NCBI GenBank assembly: GCA_963765625.1
Contig: CAVXXD010000016.1
Coordinates: forward strand, 124,001-188,000
Direction of reading: 5' to 3'
Source of the DNA: CAVXXD01 sp963765625
GTDB lineage: Bacteria; Actinomycetota; Geothermincolia; Geothermincolales; Geothermincolaceae
DNA length: 64,000 bases
The position numbers were made by a program, and so were the translations under genes. Of this stretch, positions 53,458-62,425 are shown piece by piece. Position 1 is the stretch's first letter. Each line of letters opens with the position of its first letter. Below the pieces are notes generated by a model, which was not told the origin of the DNA, ran no database searches, and worked only from the letters and a program-made list of their open reading frames with translations.

Positions 53458-55239
53458 TCAGCGAGCCTTATCGCGCTCGCTTTCTTTTAAGAAGATCTTT
53501 CTCAGGCGGATGCTCTGGGGCGTGACTTCCAGGTATTCGTCGTCGTTCATGATGCCCAGCCCGCGCTCGAGGGTGATCTCCATGGGTGGGGTAAGCCGGA
53601 TGGCGTCGTCCGCCCCGGAGGCCCGCATGTTGGTGAGATGCTTGCCCTTGACCGGGTTGACGGTCATGTCGCGCCCCTTGGAAGTGCTGCCGATGACCAT
53701 GCCTTCGTAGACTTCGATGTTGGCCCCGATATAAAGAGTCCCTCTCTTCTGCAGGTTGAACAGTGAGTACCCCAGCGCCTTGCCGGTCAGCATGGAGATC
53801 ATGGAGCCGTACTGGCTCCTCTCTATCTCGCCGGCATAAGGCCGGAAGCCGATGCCGCGGGTGTACATGATGCCCTCGCCCCGTGTGTCGGTCAGGAAGT
53901 CGTTGCGGTATCCGAGCAGCCCCCGGACGGGGATCTCGAAGATAAGCCTGGTCTCGCTGTTCTCGGAATTGATCTCCCGCAGCGCCCCTTTTCTCTGGGC
54001 CATCTTCTCGATCATCATGCCGGCCATCTCCTCCGGCACCTGGATGATCAGCTCCTCGAAAGGCTCCATTCTCCGGCCGTTCTCCTCCTTGAAAAGAACG
54101 TTGGGCTGGGAGACCTGCAATTCGTATCCCTCGCGCCGCATGTTCTCCAGGAGTATGGCGATGTGGAGCTCGCCTCGCCCGTAGACCTTGTAGTGGTCAG
54201 CCGATTCGAACTCGACCTTGAGCCCGACGTTGACTTCCAGTTCTTTCTCCAGGCGCTCCTTGAGCTGGCGGTTGGTGACGAACCTGCCCTCCCGGCCGGC
54301 GAAGGGGGAGTTGTTGACCAGGAACTTCAAAGAAATAGTAGGTTCGTCGATGGAGATAGCCGGCAGGGCCTCCATTTCCTCAGAAGCACAGATGGTCTCG
54401 CCGATGTAGATATCCGGCAGGCCCGCCACCATGATGATGTCCCCGGCGCAAGCTTCCATGGCTTCTTCCCTGTCCAACCCATGGAAGGTGAAGAGCTTGG
54501 TGATGCGGCCGGTCCGCGTCTCACCCTCGGGGGTCTTGATGAACACGTTGTCCGCCTGCCTGACCGTCCCTTCGTAGACCCGGCAGATGGCCAGCCGGCC
54601 GATATAGTTGTCGTAGGCCAGGTTGAAAGGCTGGATGCGGAAGGGCCTGGAACTGGCGTCCTCACTGGAGGCCGGCCTGACCCGCTCGAGGATGGTGTCC
54701 AGCAGGGGAGTGAGGTCGGCCGATTCCTCGTCCAGCTCCCGCATGGCGAATCCTTCCTTGGCGTTGCTGTACAGGGTGACGAAGTCGAGCTGCTCGTCGC
54801 TGGCTCCCAGGTCGAAGAAGAGCTCGAAGACCAGCTCCTCGACCTCGGGTATCCGGGCCGCCGGTTTGTCTATCTTGTTGATGACCACGATGGGCTTGAG
54901 CCCCAGCTCCAGCGACTTCTTGAGCACGAACTTGGTCTGGGGCATGGGGCCTTCCTGAGCGTCGACCACCAGGACGACGGAGTCGATGGACCTGAGCACC
55001 CGCTCCACTTCCGAGCCGAAGTCGGCGTGCCCCGGAGTATCCACGATGTTTATCTTGGTCTCCTTGTAGGTGACGGAGGTGTTCTTGGAATAGATGGTGA
55101 TGCCACGCTCCTGCTCCAGGGCGTTGCTGTCCATGCTCACTCCGGGCGCGGTCATGCCGGTCTGGTGCATCAGGGCGTCGGTGATCTTGGTCTTGCCGTG
55201 GTCCACGTGCGCAATGATGGCTATGTTTCTAATATCCAT
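53458..55239 (-). CDS. typA: Ribosome-associated GTPase TypA/BipA
   Basis: 593 residues, usual length. The GTPase motifs AHVDHGKTKITDALMHQTG, the effector TAPGVSMDSNALEQERGITI, DTPGHADFGSEVERVL and NKIDKPAAR are intact. EF-Tu-like domain 2, the EF-G-like domains and the TypA C-terminal domain (RGLLGYRNDFLTDTRGEG, SMISMLTGKALGYSLFNLQ, MTVNPVKGKHLTNMRASG) follow in order. Assists 50S subunit assembly and translation under stress. A single gene with a 218-base upstream gap to the preceding hydrolase in the other direction. Confidence 0.97.
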   Translation of the reverse strand: MDIRNIAIIAHVDHGKTKITDALMHQTGMTAPGVSMDSNALEQERGITIYSKNTSVTYKETKINIVDTPGHADFGSEVERVLRSIDSVVLVVDAQEGPMPQTKFVLKKSLELGLKPIVVINKIDKPAARIPEVEELVFELFFDLGASDEQLDFVTLYSNAKEGFAMRELDEESADLTPLLDTILERVRPASSEDASSRPFRIQPFNLAYDNYIGRLAICRVYEGTVRQADNVFIKTPEGETRTGRITKLFTFHGLDREEAMEACAGDIIMVAGLPDIYIGETICASEEMEALPAISIDEPTISLKFLVNNSPFAGREGRFVTNRQLKERLEKELEVNVGLKVEFESADHYKVYGRGELHIAILLENMRREGYELQVSQPNVLFKEENGRRMEPFEELIIQVPEEMAGMMIEKMAQRKGALREINSENSETRLIFEIPVRGLLGYRNDFLTDTRGEGIMYTRGIGFRPYAGEIERSQYGSMISMLTGKALGYSLFNLQKRGTLYIGANIEVYEGMVIGSTSKGRDMTVNPVKGKHLTNMRASGADDAIRLTPPMEITLERGLGIMNDDEYLEVTPQSIRLRKIFLKESERDKAR

Positions 55240-55333
55240 GGTTTCCTCGATTTGTTTTCAGGCAAACTCGGTAGATAGCGTAAATCATCGCCTGAAAACA
55301 ATCAAGCGGATCAAAGGGTCTCCCGGGAAGGCC

Positions 55334-56143
55334 TCAGTTCATACTTACCTTGCTCCAGCCATCCGGCAGCAGAGCGAACACCCTGTCCTGGATGTACAGG
55401 TTGTCATACTTGTCGGACATGCGGCACAACCCGTCGAAATCCACCTCCGGGTGAGAGGCGTTCGCGGTGATGAAATCTACCAGGCTGGTGATCATTTTCA
55501 TGCTCTCCCCGTCACCGGGCATATTCGCGTTCAGGCGCTCGACGGCATCGATCTGCTCCAATAACCTCTTCTCCACGCTCTCCCCGCGATCCTCGGCAGC
55601 GAGCCTCTTCTTCTCAGGCATGAAGAAAGGCTCCCCGATGTTGACCTGCAAGCCATCGTCGTCCTCCCTGCGGTAGACAGCCACGGGCAGGATGGGGACG
55701 GGTGAGAGCCTGACCAGGTTGGATACTCCGGGCTTGAACGACCCCAACTCTCCCCGGGGGTACCTGGTCCCTTCGGGAAAGATGTAGACGATCTGCCCTT
55801 TTCCGAGGTAGTCCAGGCTCAGCCGGATGGCCTTTTTCATCTCGCCGCTTTCCCGGCGTTTTATGGGGATAGTACCCAGCCAGTGCCAGAGAAACCTTCC
55901 CAGGAGCCCCTCCTCCCCCTGCGCTATCTCCACTTTGGCCCAGGGCACCATCCTCTTCCTCATCACCGTCTTCTTCATGGCCATTCCCACGATGAAGTAA
56001 TCGAGGGTGGACTGATGGTTGGACACCACGATAAAAGGCCCTTGGCGGGGGACGTTCTCCCTGCCGGAATACTTCAGCTTGCATCTCTTCATCTTCGTCA
56101 CCCAGAAGATAAACGGGCAAGCCAGGATGAATTTAAACCACAT
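55334..56143 (-). CDS. 1-acyl-sn-glycerol-3-phosphate acyltransferase-like (PlsC family)
   Basis: 269 residues. The block I motif NHQSTLD (HX4D) is in IVVSNHQSTLDYFIVGMAMK, block II PIKRRESGEMKKA and block III IFPEGTRYPRGELGSFKPG, then LPVAVYR. It would transfer an acyl group to lysophosphatidate or a similar acceptor in membrane lipid synthesis. The N-terminal hydrophobic stretch is the membrane contact. It is divergent from the MarR gene across a short A/T-rich region and may be controlled by it. Confidence 0.88.
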   Translation of the reverse strand: MWFKFILACPFIFWVTKMKRCKLKYSGRENVPRQGPFIVVSNHQSTLDYFIVGMAMKKTVMRKRMVPWAKVEIAQGEEGLLGRFLWHWLGTIPIKRRESGEMKKAIRLSLDYLGKGQIVYIFPEGTRYPRGELGSFKPGVSNLVRLSPVPILPVAVYRREDDDGLQVNIGEPFFMPEKKRLAAEDRGESVEKRLLEQIDAVERLNANMPGDGESMKMITSLVDFITANASHPEVDFDGLCRMSDKYDNLYIQDRVFALLPDGWSKVSMN

Positions 56144-56174
56144 ATCTCGTCGACCTCCTTAAGCCGCTTTCTAG

Positions 56175-56228
56175 TTGACAGGCAGCTATTTTATCATATT
56201 TAATATATAAATAGTTTGTATATAAATA
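56175..56228. promoter_or_regulatory. A/T-rich divergent promoter with direct repeat, possible MarR site
   Basis: TTGACA at 56175-56180 and TTTAAT at 56199-56204 (18-base spacer) could serve the MarR gene. TATATAAATA occurs twice, at 56204-56213 and 56219-56228 (15-base period), near the expected transcription start; MarR sites are often in this position. Confidence 0.45.
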
Positions 56229-56258
56229 ATGTTGATGTGAAACAGGAAGGAGGAGGGC

Positions 56259-56723
56259 ATGGTGACCGATATAGAGAAGATCATCAGCGCGGCTATGGGC
56301 ATAGCGGAGACGTGGAACGAGAAGACCAACAACTGGTTGCGTGACAACCACATCACCTTCGTGCAGTTCAAAGCCATCCTTCTCCTCAATGAAAAAGAAA
56401 ACCAGACCTTGAGCCAGCTGAGCGACGGGCTGTCCCGCACCCGGTGCGCGGTCACCGGCCTGGTGGACAGGCTGGAGGGCAAAGGCCTGGTGCGAAGAAA
56501 GCGGAGCCGCAAGGACCGGCGGCAGATATACGTGTCCCTCACCGACAAGGGCAGGGAACTGGCGGGAGAACTGATGGAGAAAGTGGTCCCGGAGATGTCA
56601 CACCTGGGCGAGAAGCTCATGGGCAAGCTGACGGACTCGGAGGCGGCGACCCTGCTGAGCGCCTTGTCCAAGCTGAGCAGCGGCATCGGGGAGATACCCG
56701 GTACGGACATGGCGATGGAGTAG
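56259..56723 (+). CDS. MarR family transcriptional regulator
   Basis: 154 residues with strong GGAGGAGG before the ATG. The winged helix is TLSQLSDGLSRTRCAVTGLV and the wing is VRRKRSRKDRRQIYVSLTDK, both typical of MarR. Dimeric regulators of this family respond to phenolic or lipophilic ligands. It precedes an alpha/beta hydrolase gene by 51 bases and is divergent from plsC, so it may control lipid or ester metabolism genes on both sides. Confidence 0.9.
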   Translation: MVTDIEKIISAAMGIAETWNEKTNNWLRDNHITFVQFKAILLLNEKENQTLSQLSDGLSRTRCAVTGLVDRLEGKGLVRRKRSRKDRRQIYVSLTDKGRELAGELMEKVVPEMSHLGEKLMGKLTDSEAATLLSALSKLSSGIGEIPGTDMAME

Positions 56724-56774
56724 ACAACCTAGCGTAGAAGCAGCACTCAACAGGAAAGCAGCAGAGACATAGCA

Positions 56775-57896
56775 ATGAAATCAATCACACTTCAGAAGCG
56801 GCAGGATGGTAGAAGCATTATGGAGATAGGGGATCACCTTCGCGGCATCCCCTTCCTGCCGCAGGGCAACCCCTGGCTCAACATGGTGACCGCGAGCAAG
56901 CCGGACCTGTCGAAGTTCAGCCAGTACATACCCGGCTTCAAGGCCCACGACGCTTATCCTTATCCTGAAGAATTCGAGAAAGTCGTATTTCCCAGCCTGG
57001 ATGAAACCCCGCTGGTCGGCGTACTGGGCCTGCACCGGGACGGCAAGAAGAGGCCCGGGGTGGTATTCTGTCACGGCCTGCACGGATCAAAAAACAAGAG
57101 CTATATTATGGAGGCCGCCCTGGAGGCCTTCACGGCCTGGGATTACAACGTCTTCGCCCCCGATATGCGCAACTTCGGGGAGAGCCAGATGCTCTCGGAC
57201 TGCCCCACCACCGGGGGATGGAAAGAAGGCCAGGACATCCTCGGCGCCTGCCGTTTCCTGGGCGAATTCGAGGAAGTCACCACCGTTGCGGCAGTGGGCT
57301 TCAGCCTGGGAGGCGGCTCGGTGATGAACGCAGCCCATCAGTGCAGGGAGCATCCATACATAACGGGAGGCGCCCTGGCCTGGAGCGGCTATGCCTCCCT
57401 GGAGCAGATGATGTCCCATTTCAGCAGTCGCCCCCCGCTGGGCGACCCCTTCTTTCCCATCTACGCGATGTTCGTATGCCTCTCGGAGATGCGCCGCCTC
57501 GATATGAACCTCAAGGGAGAAGATGCCAACGCCTACCTGGGGGACAAGCTGTTCTCACCCGACTATATGCGCTACATAAAGGAGATAGTCGCGCCCTACT
57601 ACGGGCTGAGCCTGGAGGAACTGTACAACCTCTCCAGCCCCGGGGAATTCATCTCCCGCGTCGACGTGCCGTTGCTGCTGGTGCACGCCGAGGACGACCC
57701 CGTCTGCCCGGTGGAAGGAGTTGAGGCGCTGCGCCATGCAGCGGGTGGCAACCCCAATATCGACATCTGGGTGCTTCCCACCGGTTCGCATTGTGCCTTC
57801 AGGGGGTTTGACGAGGACTGGTACTGGTCGGTGATGCGCGGCTTCCTCGATTACTGGGCCGACCGGCCGGCGGAAGCCTGGCAGGACTGCGCCTGA
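56775..57896 (+). CDS. Alpha/beta hydrolase
   Basis: 373 residues from ATG 56775; ATG 56820 is an alternative, and neither has a strong RBS. GVVFCHGLHGSKNKS gives the oxyanion hole, AAVGFSLGGGSVMNAAH the nucleophile, LLVHAEDDPVCPV the acid and LPTGSHCAF the His. No signal peptide. The C-terminal part aligns in style with esterases such as the YheT/Eht group. It follows the MarR gene and is probably its target. Confidence 0.85.
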   Translation: MKSITLQKRQDGRSIMEIGDHLRGIPFLPQGNPWLNMVTASKPDLSKFSQYIPGFKAHDAYPYPEEFEKVVFPSLDETPLVGVLGLHRDGKKRPGVVFCHGLHGSKNKSYIMEAALEAFTAWDYNVFAPDMRNFGESQMLSDCPTTGGWKEGQDILGACRFLGEFEEVTTVAAVGFSLGGGSVMNAAHQCREHPYITGGALAWSGYASLEQMMSHFSSRPPLGDPFFPIYAMFVCLSEMRRLDMNLKGEDANAYLGDKLFSPDYMRYIKEIVAPYYGLSLEELYNLSSPGEFISRVDVPLLLVHAEDDPVCPVEGVEALRHAAGGNPNIDIWVLPTGSHCAFRGFDEDWYWSVMRGFLDYWADRPAEAWQDCA

Positions 57897-57917
57897 GCCT
57901 TAAGCCCGGCCCTTCTT

Positions 57918-58799
57918 TTAAACGACGGCATGGGCAATGGCTTTCCGGTTGGAGGACTTGGCTTCGTACATCTTGAGGTCGGCCGCGCGTATGGCATCTT
58001 CCAGGGTGGCGGGAGGCCTGGTGAAGGTCACCAGCCCGATACTGATGCTGGGGATACCACGGTATTTATCGGGAATGGCCTCGTTGACCAGCTCCAGCAT
58101 CTTTTCCATCAACGCCCCGCCGGCTTCTTCGTCGGTGTCCGGGAACAACACCACGAACTCGTCCCCTCCCAGGCGGGCCACGACGTCGTTCTCGCGCAGG
58201 TTACGCATCAGGGTGGCGGCAACTTCCTGCAGTATCATGTCCCCGGCCATGTGCCCGAAGGTGTCATTGACCAGCTTGAATTTGTCCATGTCCAGGTAGG
58301 CCAGGCTGAAGGGGTGGTCGTAACGCCGCAACCTCTCCAGTTCCCGCTCCCCGAGCTCGTGGAAACAGCGGGTATTGCAGGCGCCGGTGAGCGCATCGGT
58401 CCGGGAAAGACGCTTCTCTTTGTCGATGGAATACCTCAGGCGCGCTATCAGCACGGCGAAGACGGAGTAGAAGACGAAGAGCACGAAGATGTCCCAATAC
58501 TGCGGCCTCCAGGCCGCGGCGTCGATATTGACGGCGTAATCGGTGGCTATCCACGACGTGGTGCAGATCGCGGAGACCAGCACGCCGTACTTCAGGCCCA
58601 GGACCCAGGTGACGATGCTGATGGGGACGCAGTAGAAGATGTGGATGCTGGCTTGTTGATTGGTCAGGTAATCGACCATGGCGACGCCGATGGCGATACC
58701 GGCGCAAAGGATAAGGACGATGTCCAGCGGCAGCTGTCCCAGTATCTCAAATATGAGCGGCCGCTCCCAGTAGCTTTTCTTGCCTTTTCCTTTCTTCAT
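57918..58799 (-). CDS. Membrane diguanylate cyclase (GGDEF)
   Basis: 293 residues. Four membrane helices occupy residues about 25-120 (VLILCAGIAIGVAMVDYLT, IFYCVPISIVTWVLGLKYG, IFVLFVFYSVFAVLIARL). A GGDEF domain follows: LTGACNTRCF, DMDKFKLVNDTFGHMAGD and the active loop GGDEF at 211-215. The inhibitory I-site RxxD is at 202-205 (REND), exactly five residues before GGDEF, so product feedback is expected. It makes cyclic di-GMP, the molecule removed by the HD-GYP protein at 4206-5657. Convergent with the hydrolase gene. Confidence 0.92.
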   Translation of the reverse strand: MKKGKGKKSYWERPLIFEILGQLPLDIVLILCAGIAIGVAMVDYLTNQQASIHIFYCVPISIVTWVLGLKYGVLVSAICTTSWIATDYAVNIDAAAWRPQYWDIFVLFVFYSVFAVLIARLRYSIDKEKRLSRTDALTGACNTRCFHELGERELERLRRYDHPFSLAYLDMDKFKLVNDTFGHMAGDMILQEVAATLMRNLRENDVVARLGGDEFVVLFPDTDEEAGGALMEKMLELVNEAIPDKYRGIPSISIGLVTFTRPPATLEDAIRAADLKMYEAKSSNRKAIAHAVV

Positions 58800-58850
58800 G
58801 ACGAATCATTTTATCACCAAATCTTAAATTGGGGTTGTTGAGTTTTATGG

Positions 58851-59150
58851 TCAAGCGAGGCCCTGGTAGTTGAGGTCTACCTCCCTCACGGGTGGGATGG
58901 TGAACCTGAAACGGACGTCGCTGCAGTGCGGGCTGACGTAGTCGACCCATAAGCCCATTTCCTGTGCCAGTGTTTTGAAGTCGGGGGGATCGTCGTCGTC
59001 CATATCCACTTCGATACGCTGGAAACCATCTTCGCACTCGATGTCCCAATCGGCCTTGGAGAGATGCACATTGCCTCCGATGGCGCCGGCGTCGTCCGCG
59101 ACGAAGTAGCCTCTTTCAACAGCTCCCCTCAGAGCTTCGAGCTTTTTCAT
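58851..59150 (-). CDS. Small soluble protein, unknown
   Basis: 99 residues, acidic. Not recognised. Starts MKKLEALRGAVERGYFVADD and holds an Asp-rich run (EVDMDDDDPPDFKTLAQEMG) and the ending VREVDLNYQGLA. GGGGGACGAGG precedes the ATG. It lies 51 bases upstream of the diguanylate cyclase start on the same strand, so co-transcription is possible. Confidence 0.6.
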   Translation of the reverse strand: MKKLEALRGAVERGYFVADDAGAIGGNVHLSKADWDIECEDGFQRIEVDMDDDDPPDFKTLAQEMGLWVDYVSPHCSDVRFRFTIPPVREVDLNYQGLA

Positions 59151-59294
59151 AGCCTCGTCCCCCTTTGCTCAGAACTATTTGCAGCGTCCATACTGCTTCA
59201 AATGCCCATATTATTATTCGTCAAAACCTCGAAATTCTTGAAAGCCTGGAGACGAATGGAGAGAATCCCGAGAGTTTCGGTACGGACCGGGGTG

Positions 59295-59636
59295 CTAGCG
59301 GTAACGAAAGAGCCCGAAGGCGACAGCCCCCGGCCCGATAGTTGACGGGACCGCTTGAGACAGGGAGTTATCGCCCGAGTTCAGCAGGGCGACAAGCAGG
59401 AAAGCAAGGATGATGACCACTACGGACGTGATGATGCCCACCAGGAGAGCTATTTTCCAGTCCTGAGGGGTGAATATCTTCTGCCGATAAGTGCCCGGGC
59501 TTACGTAGGTGCCTGGTTGAGCCGGCGGTGGGGGAGTGGCGTTAAGGTACGGAGCCTGCTGCTGAACCCTGCTGCCGCAGCGTGGGCAGAACGACCCGGT
59601 TCCGGTTAACTGTTTTCCGCATTTGGCACAGAACAT
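59295..59636 (-). CDS. Small zinc-ribbon single-pass membrane protein
   Basis: 113 residues. CAKCGKQLTGTGSFCPRCGS is an N-terminal zinc ribbon. A Pro-rich linker and one membrane helix (IALLVGIITSVVVIILAFLL) follow, then a short external tail. Similar in plan to the larger protein at 27354-28460. GGAGGTCGAG lies just upstream of the ATG. Function unknown. Confidence 0.7.
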   Translation of the reverse strand: MFCAKCGKQLTGTGSFCPRCGSRVQQQAPYLNATPPPPAQPGTYVSPGTYRQKIFTPQDWKIALLVGIITSVVVIILAFLLVALLNSGDNSLSQAVPSTIGPGAVAFGLFRYR

Positions 59637-59727
59637 CGTCTCGACCTCCAGCAGCTATCCTATTGCCTCAATCTCATTAATAATATAATAGAACAGAAGA
59701 TCAACCAGGAACATAGGGGGTGACGGG

Positions 59728-60168
59728 ATGCCGGATGGTTGGGAAATGGTCTTCGCTGGCGAGGCCGCGACCGCGGCTATCGCTGCCGAAGCCCAGGTAA
59801 GAAGGTGGCGCCAGGTGTTGTTGACTCTCCAGGTGCTTTTGGTGATCGCCGCCCTGGCACTGCTGAGCCTGGGAATTGCGGCGGGAACTTCATCGCCGGA
59901 GTGCACCGGGACCTCCGGTTCATCCTCTTATCCCGGCTCTTGCTCGGAAGAAGGGCAGGATACCGAGGAAGCGCTGCTGATCATAACCGGTGGCCTGATA
60001 GCCGGAATGGCGGCCGCAAGTTTTTCGCTGAGCCAGGCCATCAAGAAGCGCAATCGGGCCATGGGAAATCTAGGTGCCGAGGGAGGCAGGCTGGTTGCCG
60101 GCGAAATGCAGGAACGGGCTAGCGGGATATACCAAGCAGGGCAGGACTGGTCGAACAAACTCAAATGA
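59728..60168 (+). CDS. Small two-helix membrane protein, unknown
   Basis: 146 residues. Two hydrophobic helices (LLTLQVLLVIAALALLSLGI and LLIITGGLIAGMAAASFSL) flank a small Ser/Gly/Cys loop; the N-terminus starts MPDGWEMVFAGEAATAA. GGGGGTGACGG is a weak ribosome site. Not recognised; divergent from the small zinc-ribbon gene. Confidence 0.55.
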   Translation: MPDGWEMVFAGEAATAAIAAEAQVRRWRQVLLTLQVLLVIAALALLSLGIAAGTSSPECTGTSGSSSYPGSCSEEGQDTEEALLIITGGLIAGMAAASFSLSQAIKKRNRAMGNLGAEGGRLVAGEMQERASGIYQAGQDWSNKLK

Positions 60169-60189
60169 GCACTCGACCAGCCACAACCG

Positions 60190-60552
60190 ATATCAGGTTT
60201 CGATGATGTCCTTGTAACGATCCAGGTCACGCATATCCCGCAGCCTTCGCATATCTCCGGCTTGATCTCTGCCACTCCGTCCGCGTTGATACTGACGGCG
60301 TCGAACCAGCAGCGGCCGACGCCGTCCTCGCAGCCGTTGCAGGTATCGGCGTCAACTTCGGTGTAGAAGTTGGCGGTTTATTCGTACTGCTCGAACGCCC
60401 AGGGGACGCCTTGACGGAGAACTCGGCTCCCGCCCCGAAGGCGAAGCACCTCTCCAGCGGCTCAAACGGCTTCTCTCCACGCAGCAAGCACAGACGGTCG
60501 CAATAGCAGTCGGCGACGGAAATCTTCCCGGCATCGAATTGGCATGACCGGC
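60190..60552 (-). pseudogene. Decayed Cys-rich ferredoxin-like gene fragment
   Basis: In the minus direction pieces in different frames read KISVADCYCDRLCLLRGEK, then YTEVDADTCNGCEDGVGRCW, FDAVSINADGVAEIKPEI and CEGCGIC. These are the parts of a two-cluster ferredoxin with an upstream Cys cluster, broken by frameshifts and lacking the final cysteine and C-terminus. A relative of the genes at 2683-3502 and 37292-38138. Confidence 0.65.
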
Positions 60553-60606
60553 TCCGGGCATCTACAATTGGGCGTAGAAATAATGGTGCCTGCAGAAGGA
60601 CGATAT

Positions 60607-61089
60607 ATGTATGGAAACCTGCACGAAGCGGCGTTCAACGGCCGCTTCGAGACGGTAGAGCTCCTCCTCGACGGAGGTGCCGACGTCAATATGTCTGACG
60701 GTATGGGAAGGACTCCGCTGCACGCGGCGGCGATCAACGGGCACATCGAGATCGTCAGGCTCCTCCTCGACAGAGGCGCCGACATTGACACGTATGCCGA
60801 TAAAAGACTGACTCCCTTACATGCGGCGGCTTGCTTCGGCCACATCGAGACGGTCGAATTACTTCTGGACAGGGGGGCTGACGTTGATCTATGTGCCGAC
60901 GACAGGGGCACTCCGTTGTTTATAGCAGCCACGCAAGGCCACCTGGAGATGGTGGAACTCCTCATCGCCAGGGGGGCGGACGTGAATGCACCGGGAGAGG
61001 ATGGCTGGACTCCGTTGCGCTGGACTTTGAAACACGGTAGGACCGAAGTGGCGGAACTCCTCAGGCAGCACGGCGGTGTTGTTGAATAA
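60607..61089 (+). CDS. Ankyrin-repeat protein
   Basis: 160 residues from ATG 60607, with AGAAGGA 5 bases before it; the ATGs at 60544 and 60583 are less likely. Nearly the whole length is ankyrin repeats (NLHEAAFNGRFETVELLLDG, TPLHAAAINGHIEIVRLLLD, TPLHAAACFGHIETVELLLD, TPLFIAATQGHLEMVELLIA). Soluble, protein-binding. It sits in an accessory stretch between a decayed ferredoxin and a broken fic gene. Confidence 0.85.
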   Translation: MYGNLHEAAFNGRFETVELLLDGGADVNMSDGMGRTPLHAAAINGHIEIVRLLLDRGADIDTYADKRLTPLHAAACFGHIETVELLLDRGADVDLCADDRGTPLFIAATQGHLEMVELLIARGADVNAPGEDGWTPLRWTLKHGRTEVAELLRQHGGVVE

Positions 61090-61156
61090 TCCTGGATTTC
61101 CAGGAAGCCCGGCTGGAGACAGGGGTGCTCCTGCGCGATATTGCACTATTGCCCCG

Positions 61157-62260
61157 TCAATGGTCCTTAAACACCTCTATGTAAGGGACGTGTGCGAACA
61201 CCTTGCTCCTTTTCCGTCCGGTGATCTCCGTCAGTATCCCAAGTTTGGACATTCTCGCGATCAATGCGATCGCGTTGGGGTTGCTGAGGCCCGTGATCGC
61301 TTCGACATCTTTGATCCGAACGTATGGACTGCCGTACAGATGGTTCAGGAGTCTGATCGCGTTCTCACTCACTGCTCCCAGGCTTGTCACTGACCGCATT
61401 TCTTCGTCTCTCAGGGCGAGCACCGACCTGGCCGACGCGGTCGCTCCCCGGGACGTTTCAGGCACGCCCTTCATGAAGAATCGCAGCCAACCCTCCAGGT
61501 CATCTTTGTCGTGGGTGGCACTCAGCCGGTCGTAGTATTCTCGCCTGTTGGCCCTGAAGTATTCCGATAAGTATAGTAGCGGCTAGAAGGTCACCAACAG
61601 GCGCCCCACTCTTCCGTTCCCATCCAGGAATGGGTGGATGGCCTCGAATTGGAGGTGGGCCAGCGCCGCTTTGAGTAAAACCGGTGCGGGGGCGCGATCG
61701 TGCAGGTACTTCTCCAGGTTGGAAAGAAGAGACATAACTTCGTGGGGTGGGGGAGGTATGAACGAAGAAGCCTCTATCGAGTGTCCCCCGATCCAGTTCT
61801 GACTCTTCCTGAAGAAGCCGCGAGTTTTGTGTTCGCCCCTTACTCCCGATAGCAGTATTTAGTGAATCTCTCTCATTAACCGTAGAGACAAAGGAAGGGT
61901 CTCAAGGCGCTCGAGCCCGTAGTTCATCGCCTTGACGTAGTTCTGGATCTCGTCAACGTCATTGTGAATATCGCTATCCTCTATTCGAGCTTCCGCTTTC
62001 AGCAGGTCGGAAAAAGTCGCCTGTGTCCCTTCCACCTGGCTTGAGAGCGTTGCTTCTTTGCCGACATACATCTGTATGAAGAAATCGATGTCGGGCAACG
62101 TCTCCGCAATTCCGTCGAGCCTGCCCAGTTCCTGATCCGCCTCCGAGATCAAGCTCTGGAGCATATCGTCCATCTTGATCTTAAAAGGAAGTGGGTTGGG
62201 AACGAACGCTTTATATCTGGCTCTTCCGCTGGATTGTGTGATAAATCCTCCGTTACGCAT
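61157..62260 (-). pseudogene. Fic family protein gene with two in-frame stops
   Basis: All parts lie in one frame from ATG 62260 (GAGGAGG upstream) to 61157. The Fic N-terminal domain (YKAFVPNPLPFKIKMDD, KEATLSSQVEGTQATFSDLL) reaches REIH and then TAA at 61859-61861. The core continues ILLSGVRGEHKTRGFFRKSQ with the active-site motif HPFLDGNGRVGR. TAG at 61583-61585 follows VTF, with a short deletion before LLYLSEYF. A C-terminal winged helix ends at 61157. Fic enzymes AMPylate target proteins. Two nonsense changes make this copy inactive unless read through. Confidence 0.85.
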
Positions 62261-62387
62261 GGCGTATAGCCTCCTCGCATAACCCCTGGATGCTGTTATC
62301 TTCGATAATATGCCAATAACGTAGATAACAAAAATATTATCTACGAGGGGCATAGCTAGTTGCTCCGCCGACTCTGGGCAAAATAAT

Positions 62388-62417
62388 GCAGGTCAGATAA
62401 TCTGGAATCTGACCTGC
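62388..62417 (-). terminator. Intrinsic terminator after the tRNA fragment
   Basis: GCAGGTCAGAT (62388-62398) and ATCTGACCTGC (62407-62417) form an 11-bp perfect stem with an 8-base loop. On the minus strand it is followed by ATTATTTT, and it lies just past the tRNA 3' end. Confidence 0.75.
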
Positions 62418-62425
62418 TGTTCTTC

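Noticed and set aside
54163..55278. Plus-strand 371-codon frame
   Set aside because: Antisense to typA, which is unmistakable.
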